From: Evernia prunastri
Lineage: Eukaryota; Ascomycota; Lecanoromycetes; Lecanorales; Parmeliaceae
DNA length: 64,000 nucleotides
NCBI GenBank assembly: GCA_003184365.1
Contig: NKYR01000095.1
Coordinates: forward strand, 100,114 to 164,113
Direction of reading: 5' to 3'
Below are positions 43,205 through 54,499 of this stretch, in pieces; the first letter of the stretch is position 1, and the number at the start of each line of letters is the position of its first letter. Both the position numbers and the translations under genes were made by a program. The notes beneath the pieces were generated by a model that saw nothing but the letters and a program-made list of their open reading frames with translations, ran no database searches and had not been told where the DNA came from.

Positions 43205-44602
43205 TCAGTAAAACTCTCGTGCTGCAAAGCGCATCTTGCTAGCCCCAATGTCAAAGACTGCCAGAACATTTTTCAAGAATACAGCTCCCAAAACCGACGG
43301 GCCATAGCCGGCATCACTGACCCCTGATACGCAGATGCCGTTTCCCAATCCCAAGTCTTGTATCAAGTCCCTTTCGTTGACGAAAAAGGTTTGCTGTGCG
43401 ATTTCGACCCCGAATTCTGGCGCTTTGGCCGAACAATTCACCAAATAAACGCCTGCGCTCGCGTCGTATGTAGCAGGGGGATCGATTAGTGCATTCACTG
43501 CGTTTGCGATTCCAGTGGGAAGATATATGAGCGTAGTCCCACTATCGACAACAACCTGGTGTTGTGATTTGTTGGTCGGCGGGGCGAAAGGGCTCGGAAG
43601 GTCTGGGTGGGTCCAGTTCGTTTCTTTGCTCCGTTCATATGTGAAGCCGTTGACGATAATGGTGTAATACTGGTACTGAGGAGTCGCCAGCTTAGTGCTC
43701 GCGTCAGTCACGGTGACGAGCTGGAATGGCGCGCTTGCGAACGTGCGACCGAAGCGTATAGGTGGGAGCCCGCCGATGGCGAGAAGCCCGCCAGCTGCAG
43801 TCCCGGAGGATACGGAGGACCTCTCTATGGCTAGACTGAACAGCGGCGCCACATAGCCTGTGCGGAACAAGTTGCTAATGACCGGATTGTAGTTGAGTTG
43901 CTTGGTGTCCAGCGCTGGGTTATTGCCGGCAAAGGCCGAGGTTAGGGATGGGAACCCGAGTCCGATCGTCCCGCTCGACACGCCATCAGCAACGTCAGCG
44001 GCATATTCTACGACGGCGATTTGTTGGTTGTAAACCGGTATTCCAGCGATGGTTACTGTCTCGTTGCCAAAGATCCCAGTCACGAGGGTGCCATCAGAAT
44101 ATGTTATGTTGAAGTTCTCGTTCGGAATGCGTTCGAACGTCGGCGAGATGTTGTAAGTGGGTCCAAACCTGCACTCGCTCTCGTTTTTGTGGGCTCCGGT
44201 CGTCCCGTCGACGCACTGGAAACCTCTGCCGACTATCCAGGTGTCGGAACTTCCAGTGTCGACGATCGCGTGAAACGATTCCGTGCCGAACTTCAAATCT
44301 GTAACGAAGACCTGCTCTGAGGCGACGAATTTCACCGGCGAGAGGCCGTATACTCCGTTGATGTGGTTTCCTTTACGCAGCGCCTGTAAGTAGCCCGCGT
44401 TTTTAGAAGTTCCCGCTTTTCCGGTCAGAGGGAGGATATGTGCTGCCGGTATGTTTTGGCTGGGCCCTTTGAATGAAGGGGGTGATTGAATGCCGATTGT
44501 GAAATTCTGAGACTTCATCGTCCTTGCAATCGTAGCATCAGTGGCAACGCACAGAGTCAGTACCATAAAAAGCGCTGTATAGACTGCTGTTACACGATGC
44601 AT
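43205..44602 (-). CDS. Secreted pepsin-like aspartyl protease (family A1)
   Basis: 465 residues from the ATG at 44602, chosen because it starts directly with a signal peptide (MHRVTAVYTALFMVLTLCVA). An in-frame ATG at 44632 would add 10 residues. A propeptide-like stretch precedes the enzyme. The catalytic aspartates are at 115 in VDTGSSDTW and 353 in VVDSGTTLIYLP. The flap tyrosine region is ITYSDGTLVTG, and the C-terminal SVLGAVFLKNVLAVFD is the usual psi-loop end. Many N-x-S/T sites suggest secretion and glycosylation. No intron. No C-terminal GPI signal is evident, so it is probably released rather than a yapsin. A TATATAAAGG run lies on the minus strand at about 44,895-44,904, about 295 bp upstream. 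Confidence 0.88.
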   Translation of the reverse strand: MHRVTAVYTALFMVLTLCVATDATIARTMKSQNFTIGIQSPPSFKGPSQNIPAAHILPLTGKAGTSKNAGYLQALRKGNHINGVYGLSPVKFVASEQVFVTDLKFGTESFHAIVDTGSSDTWIVGRGFQCVDGTTGAHKNESECRFGPTYNISPTFERIPNENFNITYSDGTLVTGIFGNETVTIAGIPVYNQQIAVVEYAADVADGVSSGTIGLGFPSLTSAFAGNNPALDTKQLNYNPVISNLFRTGYVAPLFSLAIERSSVSSGTAAGGLLAIGGLPPIRFGRTFASAPFQLVTVTDASTKLATPQYQYYTIIVNGFTYERSKETNWTHPDLPSPFAPPTNKSQHQVVVDSGTTLIYLPTGIANAVNALIDPPATYDASAGVYLVNCSAKAPEFGVEIAQQTFFVNERDLIQDLGLGNGICVSGVSDAGYGPSVLGAVFLKNVLAVFDIGASKMRFAAREFY

Positions 44603-44639
44603 CGTGGTGTTCTGCGCAGCGTGTGATCCCATGAGCAAT

Positions 44640-46215
44640 CGAGTCTCTGTAGTTCATAAGGATTGCGTTGAAGACCGATACTTTCTAGATTCAAGATATA
44701 AACTTCATAGTTTAGAGCACTGCTGACCCTGGAACTTACGCGGTGTCTACTGGCCACCTCACCACGGGAGCTACTGAAGTCATCCATGTCTAAACGATAC
44801 CGATGTTGGCCATAAAAGCCCAGTGATGCTAGTTCTCACCTCATCACACGTACTAATGACCAGGAAATGGCACTGAAATGAATTGTCACGAGACCCTTTA
44901 TATACAAAGTTGTCTCTTAGCATATTTTACTACGAACTGTGTGTTTTCATGTTATACTTTTACTAGTCTGAGTAATCGAAAGAGTCAAGTGCTTGGCACG
45001 ATTAGCTAGCTACCTTCGAAGCTCACGCTTGAACTCGAGATTAAGATAAGTGCGCGAGAAGATTGTGGTTTTTTTGCGCTAGATATCGACTAAATTATTC
45101 CTAACGGAAGCCCATTTAGTAGTGTCTGCATCATCGAGACGTGGAATCCCGCGATATCTCCTCACCTCGTGGTAGAATTGATAACTCAAGAGATAGGTTT
45201 CTCATGACTGCTGGATGACATCAACTTTCGAGGTTAATTAAGCAGCCATGTCCAGATGGCTTGAATCTTGATGGACGCCATCGGACCCGGTCGGAACGTA
45301 CAGCGTCAGACATTAGGCGATGCTTAATGTCAGCTTTAGAGTCATTTTATCGGCGAATTACTAAGATGATTCTGGTCAAGAAAAATGGGTGCGATTGTCC
45401 AGGGGTAGACCGGGTTGAAAACCTTAGAGTCACTCAGCAAGTCTACATCGCGGATAAGACTTTCGTGAGCTGCTAGAGCTGATCGTACGAGACTCGCAAG
45501 AAGCATTTTCAATCGTTATAAGGAGGCTGAAGATTACATGCGAGAAGTATGTCGCAAAAGAGCATCTTGTGCTGCACGCTATACCGAATCAAGGGAAGGT
45601 TCCTTTAAAGCCCTCATAGCATGACAAAAAATTCTTCCTCAAAAGTAGATATAGATAAAGGGGATTTGGGTGTTAAAAAGAAAGCAAAAGTGCCTACGAC
45701 GATGGTCAAGAATCGTAATACAAGCAGAAAAGTTTCCAGCCTAGTGAATATGTCAAAATATACACGTCCAAGAATTCCTAGCAGCTTTTTTTCAGCGTCA
45801 CGGTGTTCACCAACGAGTCACTCTCACCCGAAAATTCGCTAGTAGCGGGTTTGCTACCTCACTTTTGTTCTGTCCCTTCCATACGTAGAGTACCATGTCT
45901 GTCTTCCTTCCATTTTTTCCAACTTTCTCCTCCAGTTGGCAGTCGCACTTATTTCAATCAGATATGTCAACTCGAGAGCATTTGTAGGGATTATTGCTTT
46001 GAGTGCTGTATACTGTACGGGAGCAAGCCTTGGTGCCGTCAAGATCTCTTCAACATCAAAGACAAAAATCGCTGGGTATCACGCAGTGTCCCTACAGGCT
46101 ACAAAGAAGAGGCCCTACCAGTTTTCAACGCCTTCTTCCCAAATTATTGGCAGTGCTCCCTGTTACGCGGAGTCAGCGTGATCTCCGCTTCTGAATCGTG
46201 TCGGTGTTCGATAAA
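44640..46215. other. Intergenic, no gene supported
   Basis: Promoters of two divergent genes and about 1 kb of visibly A/T-rich sequence. Overlapping short frames at 45,803-46,231 have no motifs. Confidence 0.45.
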
Positions 46216-48071
46216 ATGTCTAGCCGCATGACTCGTGGTGCTGCGATTCGGCAAGCAGCGCTCTTGGCGTCGGACGAGCACAACAACACCCATCTGCTTT
46301 CCAATTCACCTGAAATATCAACCTTGGCAACACCAGAAAGGGCGTTTAAGAAGTCGTCCGCGAAGGAGCAAGCCCCTAAGAAGATCAAGCCAGAGGTAAA
46401 ATCCGTTCACGAAGGTGTGTCTCGGACTGCATCAAAGCCTAGCGACGAAAACCGAATTACTGAGAACACGTCTGTGCCTTCTGATTCATCAGCTTATGAG
46501 ACAGCGTTGGCCTCAAATCTGAAGAGCAAACGTAAGAGATCTACGACCCCTGCCGGTAACGATGAGTACATGGAGCTTCCGCATAATATGGGAAGAGAGC
46601 AGAGGACACCGGCACAAATATCAAGAAAGATGAAAGCCGTGGTCCGTCAACCAATGTCGAAGACGCAAATCATCAGTGAACTAGCAGTCAAGAACGGGAA
46701 GGGGGAAGAGGACGAAGAGCCAATTGCGGATGTTGGCGAATCTCAGAGGCCACTTGCACAAAAGAAAAAGACAGCAGGTCAGCATGCGGGAAATGAAAAA
46801 GGAGTCCAAGACGCCAAAAACCGACTAGTAGCTCTGAAAGTGAAATTGGCGAAAGAGGCCGATGATGTAGCAACAGTTGCAGCAGACAATCGAAAAAGAA
46901 AACCAAGAAAGACCCATACGGCCTCACAGCAGGAGTGACTCCCTTCCCACATTGGTCACGCCCAACAACCGATGAGTGCCAGGAGGTACACGATGTTCTC
47001 TGGAACCACCACAAAAGCGAGGTCAGTCCACAACCTAAGACTATACCACCACCCTCAGAGTTCGTGGCCGGCTGTGGTGAAGTTCGCTCCATTCTTGACG
47101 CCCTTCTCCGCACAAAGCTCAGCGCTTCGACCACATTTGATCATGCCAATGCTGCCTATAGGGGTATGGTAGCACGCTATGGTATTCTTGAATCTGGTGT
47201 AGGCAAAGGCAGTTGTGACTACAACGCTGTTCGTCAAGCCTCGGTCGAGGACCTCTACTACGCCATTGGAGGAGGTGGTCTTGGAGCTCTTAAGAGTGCT
47301 GAGATCAAGGCGATTCTGGACATGGTTTACGAAGAGAATCAACAAAGCCGAAAGGACTCCGCCAGTGCCGAGGAATCACATCGTCTTTACGAATTACCGA
47401 CGGAAGTAGGAAATGGACAACGCGCATTGAAAGCACCAGGTGATGTCACAGAAGAAAATCTTTCCCTGGACCACTGTTATACCATGTCGACCGACGACGC
47501 TATGCGCAATTTCCGGAGGTATCCTGGTATCGGTGTAAAAACTGCTGCTTGTGTTGCACTTTTCTGCCTGCAGCGTCCCTGCTTTGCTGTTGACACACAT
47601 GTCTTTCGCATCTGTCAATGGCTCGGCTGGACTCCTCCTCCTCATCAAAAGGTGAAAGGACAAAAGGCTGTGAATAGGGATACCATGTTCTCGCATCTCG
47701 AGGTCAGGGTGCCAGACAATCTGAAGTACATGCTACATCAGCTTTTGCTGACTCATGGGAAAAAATGCTCCAAGTGCAAGGCTATTGAGGCCAAGGAAGT
47801 TGAAGGTCAGGGCGGGGAATGCGTCATTGAACATTTGGTGAAGAGGTCGAGAACGAAACGAGGGGATCCCGAGTCTTCTGATTCTGCGAAAGCGAAAGAA
47901 ACGCACTTGTCTACGATGGGGATAAAAAGGCAGAGACAAACAAAGAGTGACAAGGCTGGTGAGGGGGACGGAAGTGAGAGGACCGCACAACTTGATAAGG
48001 TCGAAGGAAAAATCTATAATACTCGGCCGCGGAAAAGGGCTCCTCCAAAATCACCACGCACTAAAGACTAG
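46216..48071 (+). CDS. HhH-GPD DNA glycosylase (endonuclease III-like), one frame break
   Basis: Base-excision repair enzyme of the helix-hairpin-helix/GPD superfamily. A disordered, Lys-rich N-terminal part (46,216-46,938) is followed by the catalytic part (46,935-48,071) one base back. The two must be one protein, since the reading just before 46,935 in the second frame is DPYGLTAGV, continuing to TPFPHW, the usual entry to the domain. Domain motifs: SILDALLRTKLSA, the Gly-rich turn GGGGLGALKSAEI, then FRRYPGIGVKTAACVALF (hairpin with the catalytic Lys) and CFAVDTHVFRI (catalytic Asp). After LLLTHGKKCSKC only part of an Fe-S-type cysteine set is present. The C-terminus is basic and low-complexity, probably DNA-binding or nuclear targeting. 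The break lies in an A-rich run at about 46,893-46,912. Confidence 0.8.
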
Positions 48072-48733
48072 GAGAGCGGTGGAGAAGTGTTGTCTCTGGA
48101 AAAGAACTCTGAACAAAAACATGCCGAAGACATGAGGAGTTTGAGAATTGGATTTGAGAGAATGGGGCTGCCTCGTGTGAAATTGAATCTGATTGCAAAA
48201 CCTAAGATAAAGCGTCAGAGGCGCTTAAGTGCGGCTCTATTTGTGAAATGGTGGGAGATTGAGGGGTTGGGGATACAGCAGTCCACTATTGCTTTCTCTG
48301 ATCTTGCGGGCGTCCATGTATTCAGCATCAGCTAAGGATCTTTCTAAATCTCACAGCATGCGTTTCATTACTTCCACAAGATCTCAATGGTATGCGACAT
48401 CTGTTGCCAACCTCGCAACTGGAAAAAAGAGAATAATTGGCGCATTGGAGTTGTAGACTCATTCTGGAATGAGGTTTGGTGAGTATACGAAATCGTTCAA
48501 AGCGCGAAAAGCATTGTCACTTCCAGTGGTCTAGGGCAACTTGGGTTGTTCACTGTCGACTGGGCTTGGCAGGCCCCAATCTGAGCTGGGTCGCGCTTTC
48601 CCTTCTCATCAACAATACTCCATTTAACTCAACATCCCTCTCACATAAACCTGAACTGCACAACACACCGTCAGGATTGACTCATCGATCAGCCTCTCAT
48701 CACTAAGCCCCGAAACTCATACAAATCGCCACA
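48072..48733. other. Intergenic, no gene supported
   Basis: Tail of the glycosylase transcript and promoter/leader of the next gene (CA/CT-rich just before its ATG). Short frames show no motif. Confidence 0.45.
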
Positions 48734-49801
48734 ATGGCCAATAAGCACGGTTTTGCCGCCTATCCACCTAAAGTAGAGGACATCGAGATCCTAGGCTACG
48801 TGGAAGAAGCCAACGGCATCTTTCACTCTCGCGACATCGGTCGGGGCTTTGAACTCTTCGACAAAGTCCACCTCAAGTTCGGTGACACCTTCTGCAATGA
48901 CAGCAACGGAGAATTCGTGGGCCTCACAAACAATACCGTGGCCGTCATTGAGGATAGAACCCAGCCGCTAAAGAGCAAGTATCTCGAGGTTGAAGAAAAC
49001 GGTCTCATCACACCTTTTATCCAGTTGACGTATGAGGAACAGCAACTTGAGGAAAGTGGGAAGGGTAGAGTGGTTCTCTGGACTTTTGGTGGGGTGGTCG
49101 AGATGAAGGATGGCACCGGCCGTCTGTGGTACCAGAAGAGCGTCGACCACGGCTGTGGTAACTTGGAGTACATTGGGACTGGTGTCGCGAAAATTATCGA
49201 GAGCTACGGTCAAGAACAACAGCCTGTTGCCCAGCGTATGGACGACCTTATCTTCGGTCCGGTAGAGCCTCGCATGGGAACATTCACAGCTATTGCCGAC
49301 GGCGAATTCATCTATCTCTACGGCGACAGACCCGATGGGAAGATCATCCTCGCAAGAGTCTACCATGGCCGTCACGAAGGCCGTTTGGGGGACAAGGAAG
49401 CGCATTACTACTGGGATGGAGAAGACTGGGTACAAGATTGGCAGAAGGCGGCAGTGGTGATCGAAGGCATGCAGCAAGGCGCTATCGTACGATCGAAGCT
49501 TTTCGGTGAAGACAAGCCATTCATGTTTGTCGGTACGAGCAAGTGGGCGGATAGCCAGGTCTTCATGGGTGCATCTGCAAAGCTGGAGGGTCCATGGAAG
49601 CTCGAGGCGGTGTGCAAAGCGGAAGGTATCAAAGAACCCACGAGCAAGGGAAAGTGGATGTACTGCATCTATCCACAGCTGTGGGCTTCTGACGAGGGGA
49701 ATGCGGAGCTTATGGTGACCTGGAGTGAACAGTGCCCAGGTGGTGTGATTGCTACTAAGCTTAAGCTAGCCGGCGTGAAATACATTGACCTTGTGGCTTA
49801 G
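48734..49801 (+). CDS. DUF4185-like beta-propeller protein
   Basis: 355 residues, single exon, no signal peptide. It resembles fungal and bacterial proteins with a DUF4185 domain, a glycosidase-like beta-propeller of unknown activity. Supporting motifs are RDIGRGFELFDKVHLKFGDTF (GDTF is the family's hallmark, near residue 50), a blade-like alternation of short strands, MGTFTAIADGEFIYLYGD, RVYHGRHEGRLGD, WVQDW, FMFVGTSKWADSQVFMGAS and a C-terminal MVTWSEQCPGGV. No confident catalytic residues can be named. Cytosolic location is inferred from the missing signal peptide. Confidence 0.65.
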   Translation: MANKHGFAAYPPKVEDIEILGYVEEANGIFHSRDIGRGFELFDKVHLKFGDTFCNDSNGEFVGLTNNTVAVIEDRTQPLKSKYLEVEENGLITPFIQLTYEEQQLEESGKGRVVLWTFGGVVEMKDGTGRLWYQKSVDHGCGNLEYIGTGVAKIIESYGQEQQPVAQRMDDLIFGPVEPRMGTFTAIADGEFIYLYGDRPDGKIILARVYHGRHEGRLGDKEAHYYWDGEDWVQDWQKAAVVIEGMQQGAIVRSKLFGEDKPFMFVGTSKWADSQVFMGASAKLEGPWKLEAVCKAEGIKEPTSKGKWMYCIYPQLWASDEGNAELMVTWSEQCPGGVIATKLKLAGVKYIDLVA

Positions 49802-50339
49802 CAGGTACTATGTTCTGAGGGTAGGCTTTGCTACGGTGGAATAGTAGCATGCATTCCACTTTAGCAGTTTTCACAAGTTGTCCACACTCTACAGGGGGCC
49901 AAAACTCCATACAGAAGTTTAGTAATGAAATATCTTAAAGTCGGAGTCAGGCAATACACGATTAACCCGTTCAATGTGGGTGAGCTCTTCTTTGAAATAG
50001 CCTGGCGTTATTCAGGCGGTACAAGAAAGAGGCCGCATGAGATGCAGTCGTAAAAACATTAACATAATCTTCCCATCCAAATGCTTTCTCGTCAGCTAGC
50101 ATTCGTGGTTGACCCGTATTTCCGAAGTACGCATTGAGTATGTGCCGGTGCAATGTGGCCATGAACATGCAGATCAGCTTCCTGCACCTGCCTGGAGTAG
50201 CTGCGCACCTATTTACCGGGACCTCGAGACCCCGCACTCGCATCACTTCAACTTCCGCGTCAATGATATTCTTGATTCTCAGCAGCATCGTAATTCCTGC
50301 CCTTCGAGTCATTCTTACGACCTTTTATTTGTCGCTTTA
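49802..50339. other. Intergenic, possible lost 5' exon of the HeLo gene
   Basis: A 113-codon minus-strand frame at 49,971-50,312 has no motif and is not supported. The right end borders the HeLo-type coding block, which lacks an ATG, so a short upstream exon could lie here. Confidence 0.35.
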
Positions 50340-52250
50340 ACAGACCCTCTTAGTGTAGCGGGATTGGCGCTGGCCGTACTTGAGCAACTGCTGAAATTTG
50401 GGGAGAGAACGGCTGATGTAGTCTCAGATGTCCGTTTCTTTCATCATGTTAGCTTGGATACCGCAAGCTCTGCAACGGTGGTTTCTGAACAGGCTGGGAC
50501 ATGAAACAACGGCGAGAGAAGATCCGCTACCAAGTCTGGAGGATGAAGTCACTACAGTTGCTGTTGCAGGAGTCTAGGGCAACAACGTCGCGAGCGCTGC
50601 GAATGTCTGGAATTCGAAGAGTTGACAGTGATCCAGATCTATGGTGGCCAAAGTCTGAGCCAGCATTTCCACGGCGATGCATACGACCAGATCCATAACT
50701 TCTTGGATGATCTGTACGGGCTTTTGGAACGCGCATTGAGACTGCTCAAACGCGTGGCTGGCTCAACTTCTGTTTCCAACGAGGCAAAAGACCACGATCC
50801 GTTCTCAACAAGCCTGACACTAGCTAAATCCCAGCCTGCACTTTCATCACCAGATAAACCGTCAACCCCAGAGCCCTCAGGCCATCGGAGTAGCGCAAAC
50901 AGGTCGCCCTTTCATCTTTTCAGGGGAATTTTCGAGACAAGAAGGAAGTCATTGCCGTCGTGGAGCGGTTTGCCGAAGTCAACAACCAGCTTCTCGAAAT
51001 GGTCCGCTTTTGGTCTCTTGCATCGACAGTCTGGGTCAATATGCGTCATTTAGAACATCTCCGGACAGATCAAGATGCTGTGGCACTTGGACTACACGAT
51101 GATGCTTCACTGGCATTGACCATTTCTAGCGCTGAGACTGTCAAAGAAAGCTTTGAGCTGGAAGAAGGCTGGGACAAGATGATGCAGGAGGCTAGAGCCG
51201 TTGAGAATCGCTTTGCAGTCTTCAGTCGGAACGGATCGAACATGCTGCGTAAGAACTGCGTTTTCCAACAAGGAGCAGAGCCTCACGTTGACCCCCAGAC
51301 CAGGAACAGAATCAATCTACTTGCTAAGCTTCTCAACCAACCAAAAGAAGACCTTTTCTGTATTCTTCCTTTCCAGGGATGGAACTTTTCCCCAATAAGG
51401 AAACAGATATCGTATCTTTTCAAAGCTCCCAGCGGCCTTGGCCTTGAGCCCCGAAGTCTCCTGTATCTGCTCAAGGAACCTAAAGCGCAACCGCCTTTGG
51501 GTTTGAAGTTTCACTTAGCGCACAGCTTGGCGAGAAGTATTAGTCAGTTGCACATGGTGAAATGGGTGGGTGCTCCTGCTGATCTAAACGAATGAGGTTC
51601 AACCAGCGCTGAGACCCCGTAATACTTAGGTCCACGAAAGCTTTCGCAGTGAAAACATTCTTTTCTTTGCATCTCATAACAGCGACAACGCACAAGACAA
51701 TGCCTCAGACAAGATCGATCTGGTACAACCGTGGATCTTTGGATTCGAGTTCAGCCGGCCGGATAGCTTTTTTTCAGCGGGATTCATCGACGCCTGTCCC
51801 GATAGAGATGTTTATAGACATCCGGAGCGACAAGGTCAGCCTCTGACTACAATCAAAAAGATACACGACATATATGCTCTTGGCATAGTTCTTCTGGAAA
51901 TTGGTAAGCCTGACTACTCTTTCTGAAGACTGGTTCTTCTCAAACTTATAGTATGCTACAAGACTCACGCGTCCTCAGGGATCTGGCGGCCTGCGGTCAC
52001 TTTGGAAAGAAGCCAATTTGCACACGCCCGAGATTCGCAAGGGCGACCATACGGTATCACGCAGCATTTAACGAAGCATGCTCTGAAACACCTGGAAAAT
52101 CCGATAGGGTCGAAGTATCGGGACATCGTCTTGAAGTGTATTAGTGGAGACTTCGGAGTCACCAATGATACCAAGGAAGACCTGAAACTCCAGCAAGCCT
52201 TCCGCTTGCAGGTTGTAGATGTCCTGCGAAAGACTGTCGAGTCGCTTTAG
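50340..52250 (+). pseudogene. HeLo-domain / protein-kinase-like gene, broken
   Basis: Related to fungal proteins with an N-terminal HeLo (prion-inhibition and propagation) domain and a C-terminal kinase-like domain, linked to incompatibility and immunity. The HeLo start DPLSVAGLALAVLEQLL lies at 50,343 but the codon before ACAGAC is TTA, so no ATG is present. The helical part continues as VIQIYGGQSLSQHFHG...DDLYGLLERALRLLKR (50,622 on) and RDKKEVIAVVERFAEVN (50,930 on). These lie in different frames, needing at least two one-base changes (about 50,430-50,620 and near 50,930). The 3' half is intact: introns 51,566-51,629 and 51,904-51,951 join HMVKW|VHESFRSENILFF, DRDVYRHPERQGQ, KIHDIYALGIVLLEI and the C-terminal KYRDIVLKCISGDFGV. 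The kinase-like part keeps the family's own motifs rather than a clear catalytic HRD/DFG set. Confidence 0.68.
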
Positions 52251-52859
52251 TCTAGAATTTGAGTTCGAGCTGCACTACCATGTTCGACCACAACAGATAT
52301 CAGATAGCCTAGGTCGATACTTCTGAGTTCACCCACCGCAGTGATTCTGTCGGACTCTACTTCAAGATTTCGATTCAAGCAGGCGTAAGCTGAAGCTGTG
52401 TAAAGTTCAGAGTTTCTCTGGGCTGGACACATTCTCGAATGGGTGGGAAACGCCGAAGGATAAGCGATCGCGCACCATTTTCGAAGCCAGAAAATATTTT
52501 ATGTTGTGCAATCGAAGCAGGTAAGCTACATAAAGGAGACACACTTCGCCTGAGAAGTAGCCAATCAGATGATCTTTATCGTCAAGACTGACCGCAGCTT
52601 TCTCCCACTGGATGCTGTTCCGAACAAGATGACATGGATAAAGGAAGTCTTCTTTTCTGAACGCAGTGAATATCCTCAGCTGTGAATCTGACACGAGATC
52701 TCTAAAAGCAGCTGAATGCAGATAGAATTGATGAATATCTTCGGCTATCATCCGGAGTGCTTCAAAATTCGGCAGAAATAATATAGACTTGTGCGACACT
52801 AAGACAGGAATGCTAGTAAGCGATGCGCACCTAAGTATGGAGAAAAATTTGGGGTTCAC
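52247..52859 (-). other. Possible uncharacterised gene or relic (two abutting frames)
   Basis: Two minus-strand open blocks, 52,407-52,859 and 52,247-52,432, follow one another in different frames with a 26-nt overlap, together about 210 codons. The first has no ATG at its start (GTG). Composition looks protein-like (FLPNFEALRMIAEDIHQFYL, FRKEDFLYPCHLVRNS) but I recognise no family. It might be a decayed gene downstream of, and convergent with, the HeLo gene. Confidence 0.25.
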
Positions 52860-52949
52860 ACTTCGGATATAAGAGCTATCTTAGATTTGAATCATGCGTC
52901 AATTCGACTTTGGAGACATCGTCCTGACTTCCCAACGGCAACCCTTCAT

Positions 52950-53853
52950 TTACGCATGGTCCCAAGGATCCCACATGCCGATGTTACCACTCTGGCCCGA
53001 ATCTAACTTGGCAATTTGAGATAGATCGTCACCATCCAGATTGAAGTCATAGATAGCAGCGTTTTCTCGGATTCTGCCCGGATTCTCCGATTTTGGTATG
53101 ACGATTACGCCCTGTTGCAGCACCCACCTTAAAACCACCTGTGCGGGAGTCTTGCAATGCTTTCGTGCCAGTGCAGCTATGACAGGGTCGCCAAGTTTCT
53201 TGCCCTGGGTCAGAGGACTGTATGCTTGCACGGCAATACCTTTCTGCTTGCAGTACTGGACGATAGCCGTCTGTTGGTTCCACGGATGGTACTCGATCTG
53301 ATTCACCGACGGCTTGACTGTCGCCCCGTCGCTTGCCATGAGAGCTTCTATATGCTCGGGCGTGAAGTTGCTGACGCCTATACTCTTGACTTTCCTGGAG
53401 CTCAGTGCGTCTTGCAAGCCTAGCCATGCACGGTGTCTCCCTTCAGGCCCGGATCGAGGGTTGTGCACGAGGTATAGGTCAATGTAATCGAGCTGCATCG
53501 CTTCCAGAGACTCCATTACCGCATTGCGGCTGCCTTCCCTTGTGTGTTTGTCGTCCCAGACTTTTGAGGTCACGAAGATGGACGAGCGCGGAAGGGAGGA
53601 GTTGCGAATGGCTCTCTAGGCATAGATATGTCAGATTTGAGGACTGATCGAAAATGATGATATGGATGGCTTGTACCCCGACTTCGCGTTCGTTACCGTA
53701 GAGTTGCGCGGTGTCAATGTGACGGTAACGCTCGTCAAAGGAGGTCATGCAGGCCTTTTCGCATGTGGTAGAGGCGTATACACCGAGCCCAAGATATGGT
53801 ATCTCGGTATCGCTATTGAGTGAGCGAGTTGATTGAATGCTGAGTACAGGCAT
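52950..53853 (-). CDS. Aldo-keto reductase
   Basis: NAD(P)H-dependent carbonyl reductase, 280 residues, the usual size for AKR3/AKR5-like fungal enzymes. Exons 53677-53853 and 52950-53615. The 61-nt intron (donor GTACAA, CTGAC branch, acceptor CCTAG) joins in phase 0. The catalytic tetrad is complete: Asp47 (HIDTA), Tyr52 (QLYGNEREVG), Lys77 (VTSKVW) and His110 (LYLVHNP). Further signatures are IGVSNFTPEHIEAL, VNQIEYHPWNQQ, YSPLTQGKKLGDP and VIPKSENPGRIREN (coenzyme phosphate binding). The C-terminal loop is short. Cytosolic. The substrate is unknown and no pathway neighbours exist. Confidence 0.9.
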
Positions 53854-54499
53854 GGCTGTAGACGTATCTTATGCCGGGGGCGGAGCGAGGATTAAGGTAC
53901 TTATCCGTTCGTCTGGCCATCGGGCAGCATACGCTAATTTCGGCCATTATGCCTTCTTGGGTATAAACTACTTAGTAATCTCGCTTAGACCACCAATAAT
54001 GTCTCCTCGTATCTTCGCCTGTTTCTGGTAGGGCTACTAGTGCTTGGATTTAGTGTATGCTGGCCGATGACCAGACGGGATACCTCGATGGGTCTTGGCA
54101 TTCAGTGTCGCTTGGCGAGCCTGGTGACCTCATAGACGAATCCTTAGTACTAGCTGCCTTAGGCTAGAGTACTGTGGCGCTAGAGATAGAGGACCGAGGT
54201 TTCGCCGTCTAGTCTGCTTCATGCTTTTTGCTTGCTGTCTGGAATCCCCTCAATCCCTCATACCTAGTCGCTTGTTGAGTCTTCAGCTCATGCGCTATAT
54301 CATCTTCGCATCTTCGCATCTTCTCCTCCAAGTCTGGCAGGCTTGTACAATCAGATCCTCGAGCCTTCAAGTGCAGACTACAGTGCGAAACCTAGCTGTA
54401 ATCATTTGGCCAACTCGGTCTTTCTTACCCACCATCTACTCTTGTACAACACAGATCCGTGATTCTGCTCTTCTGCCATATAGCCACCTTGTACTTGAA
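53854..54499. other. Intergenic between divergent genes
   Basis: Promoters of the aldo-keto reductase (-) and the F-box-like gene (+). An open frame runs from 54,221 into the latter, but its translation is hydrophobic and Ser-rich without motifs and is taken as leader. Confidence 0.45.

Noticed and set aside
45803..46231. 142-codon gene upstream of the glycosylase
   Set aside because: No motifs, overlaps the glycosylase start, and competing frames in the same place are equally open.
53854..54499. Membrane-anchored N-terminus for the F-box-like gene at 54,500
   Set aside because: The upstream open stretch has no conserved motif and would put the F-box more than 90 residues in. The internal ATG is more plausible.
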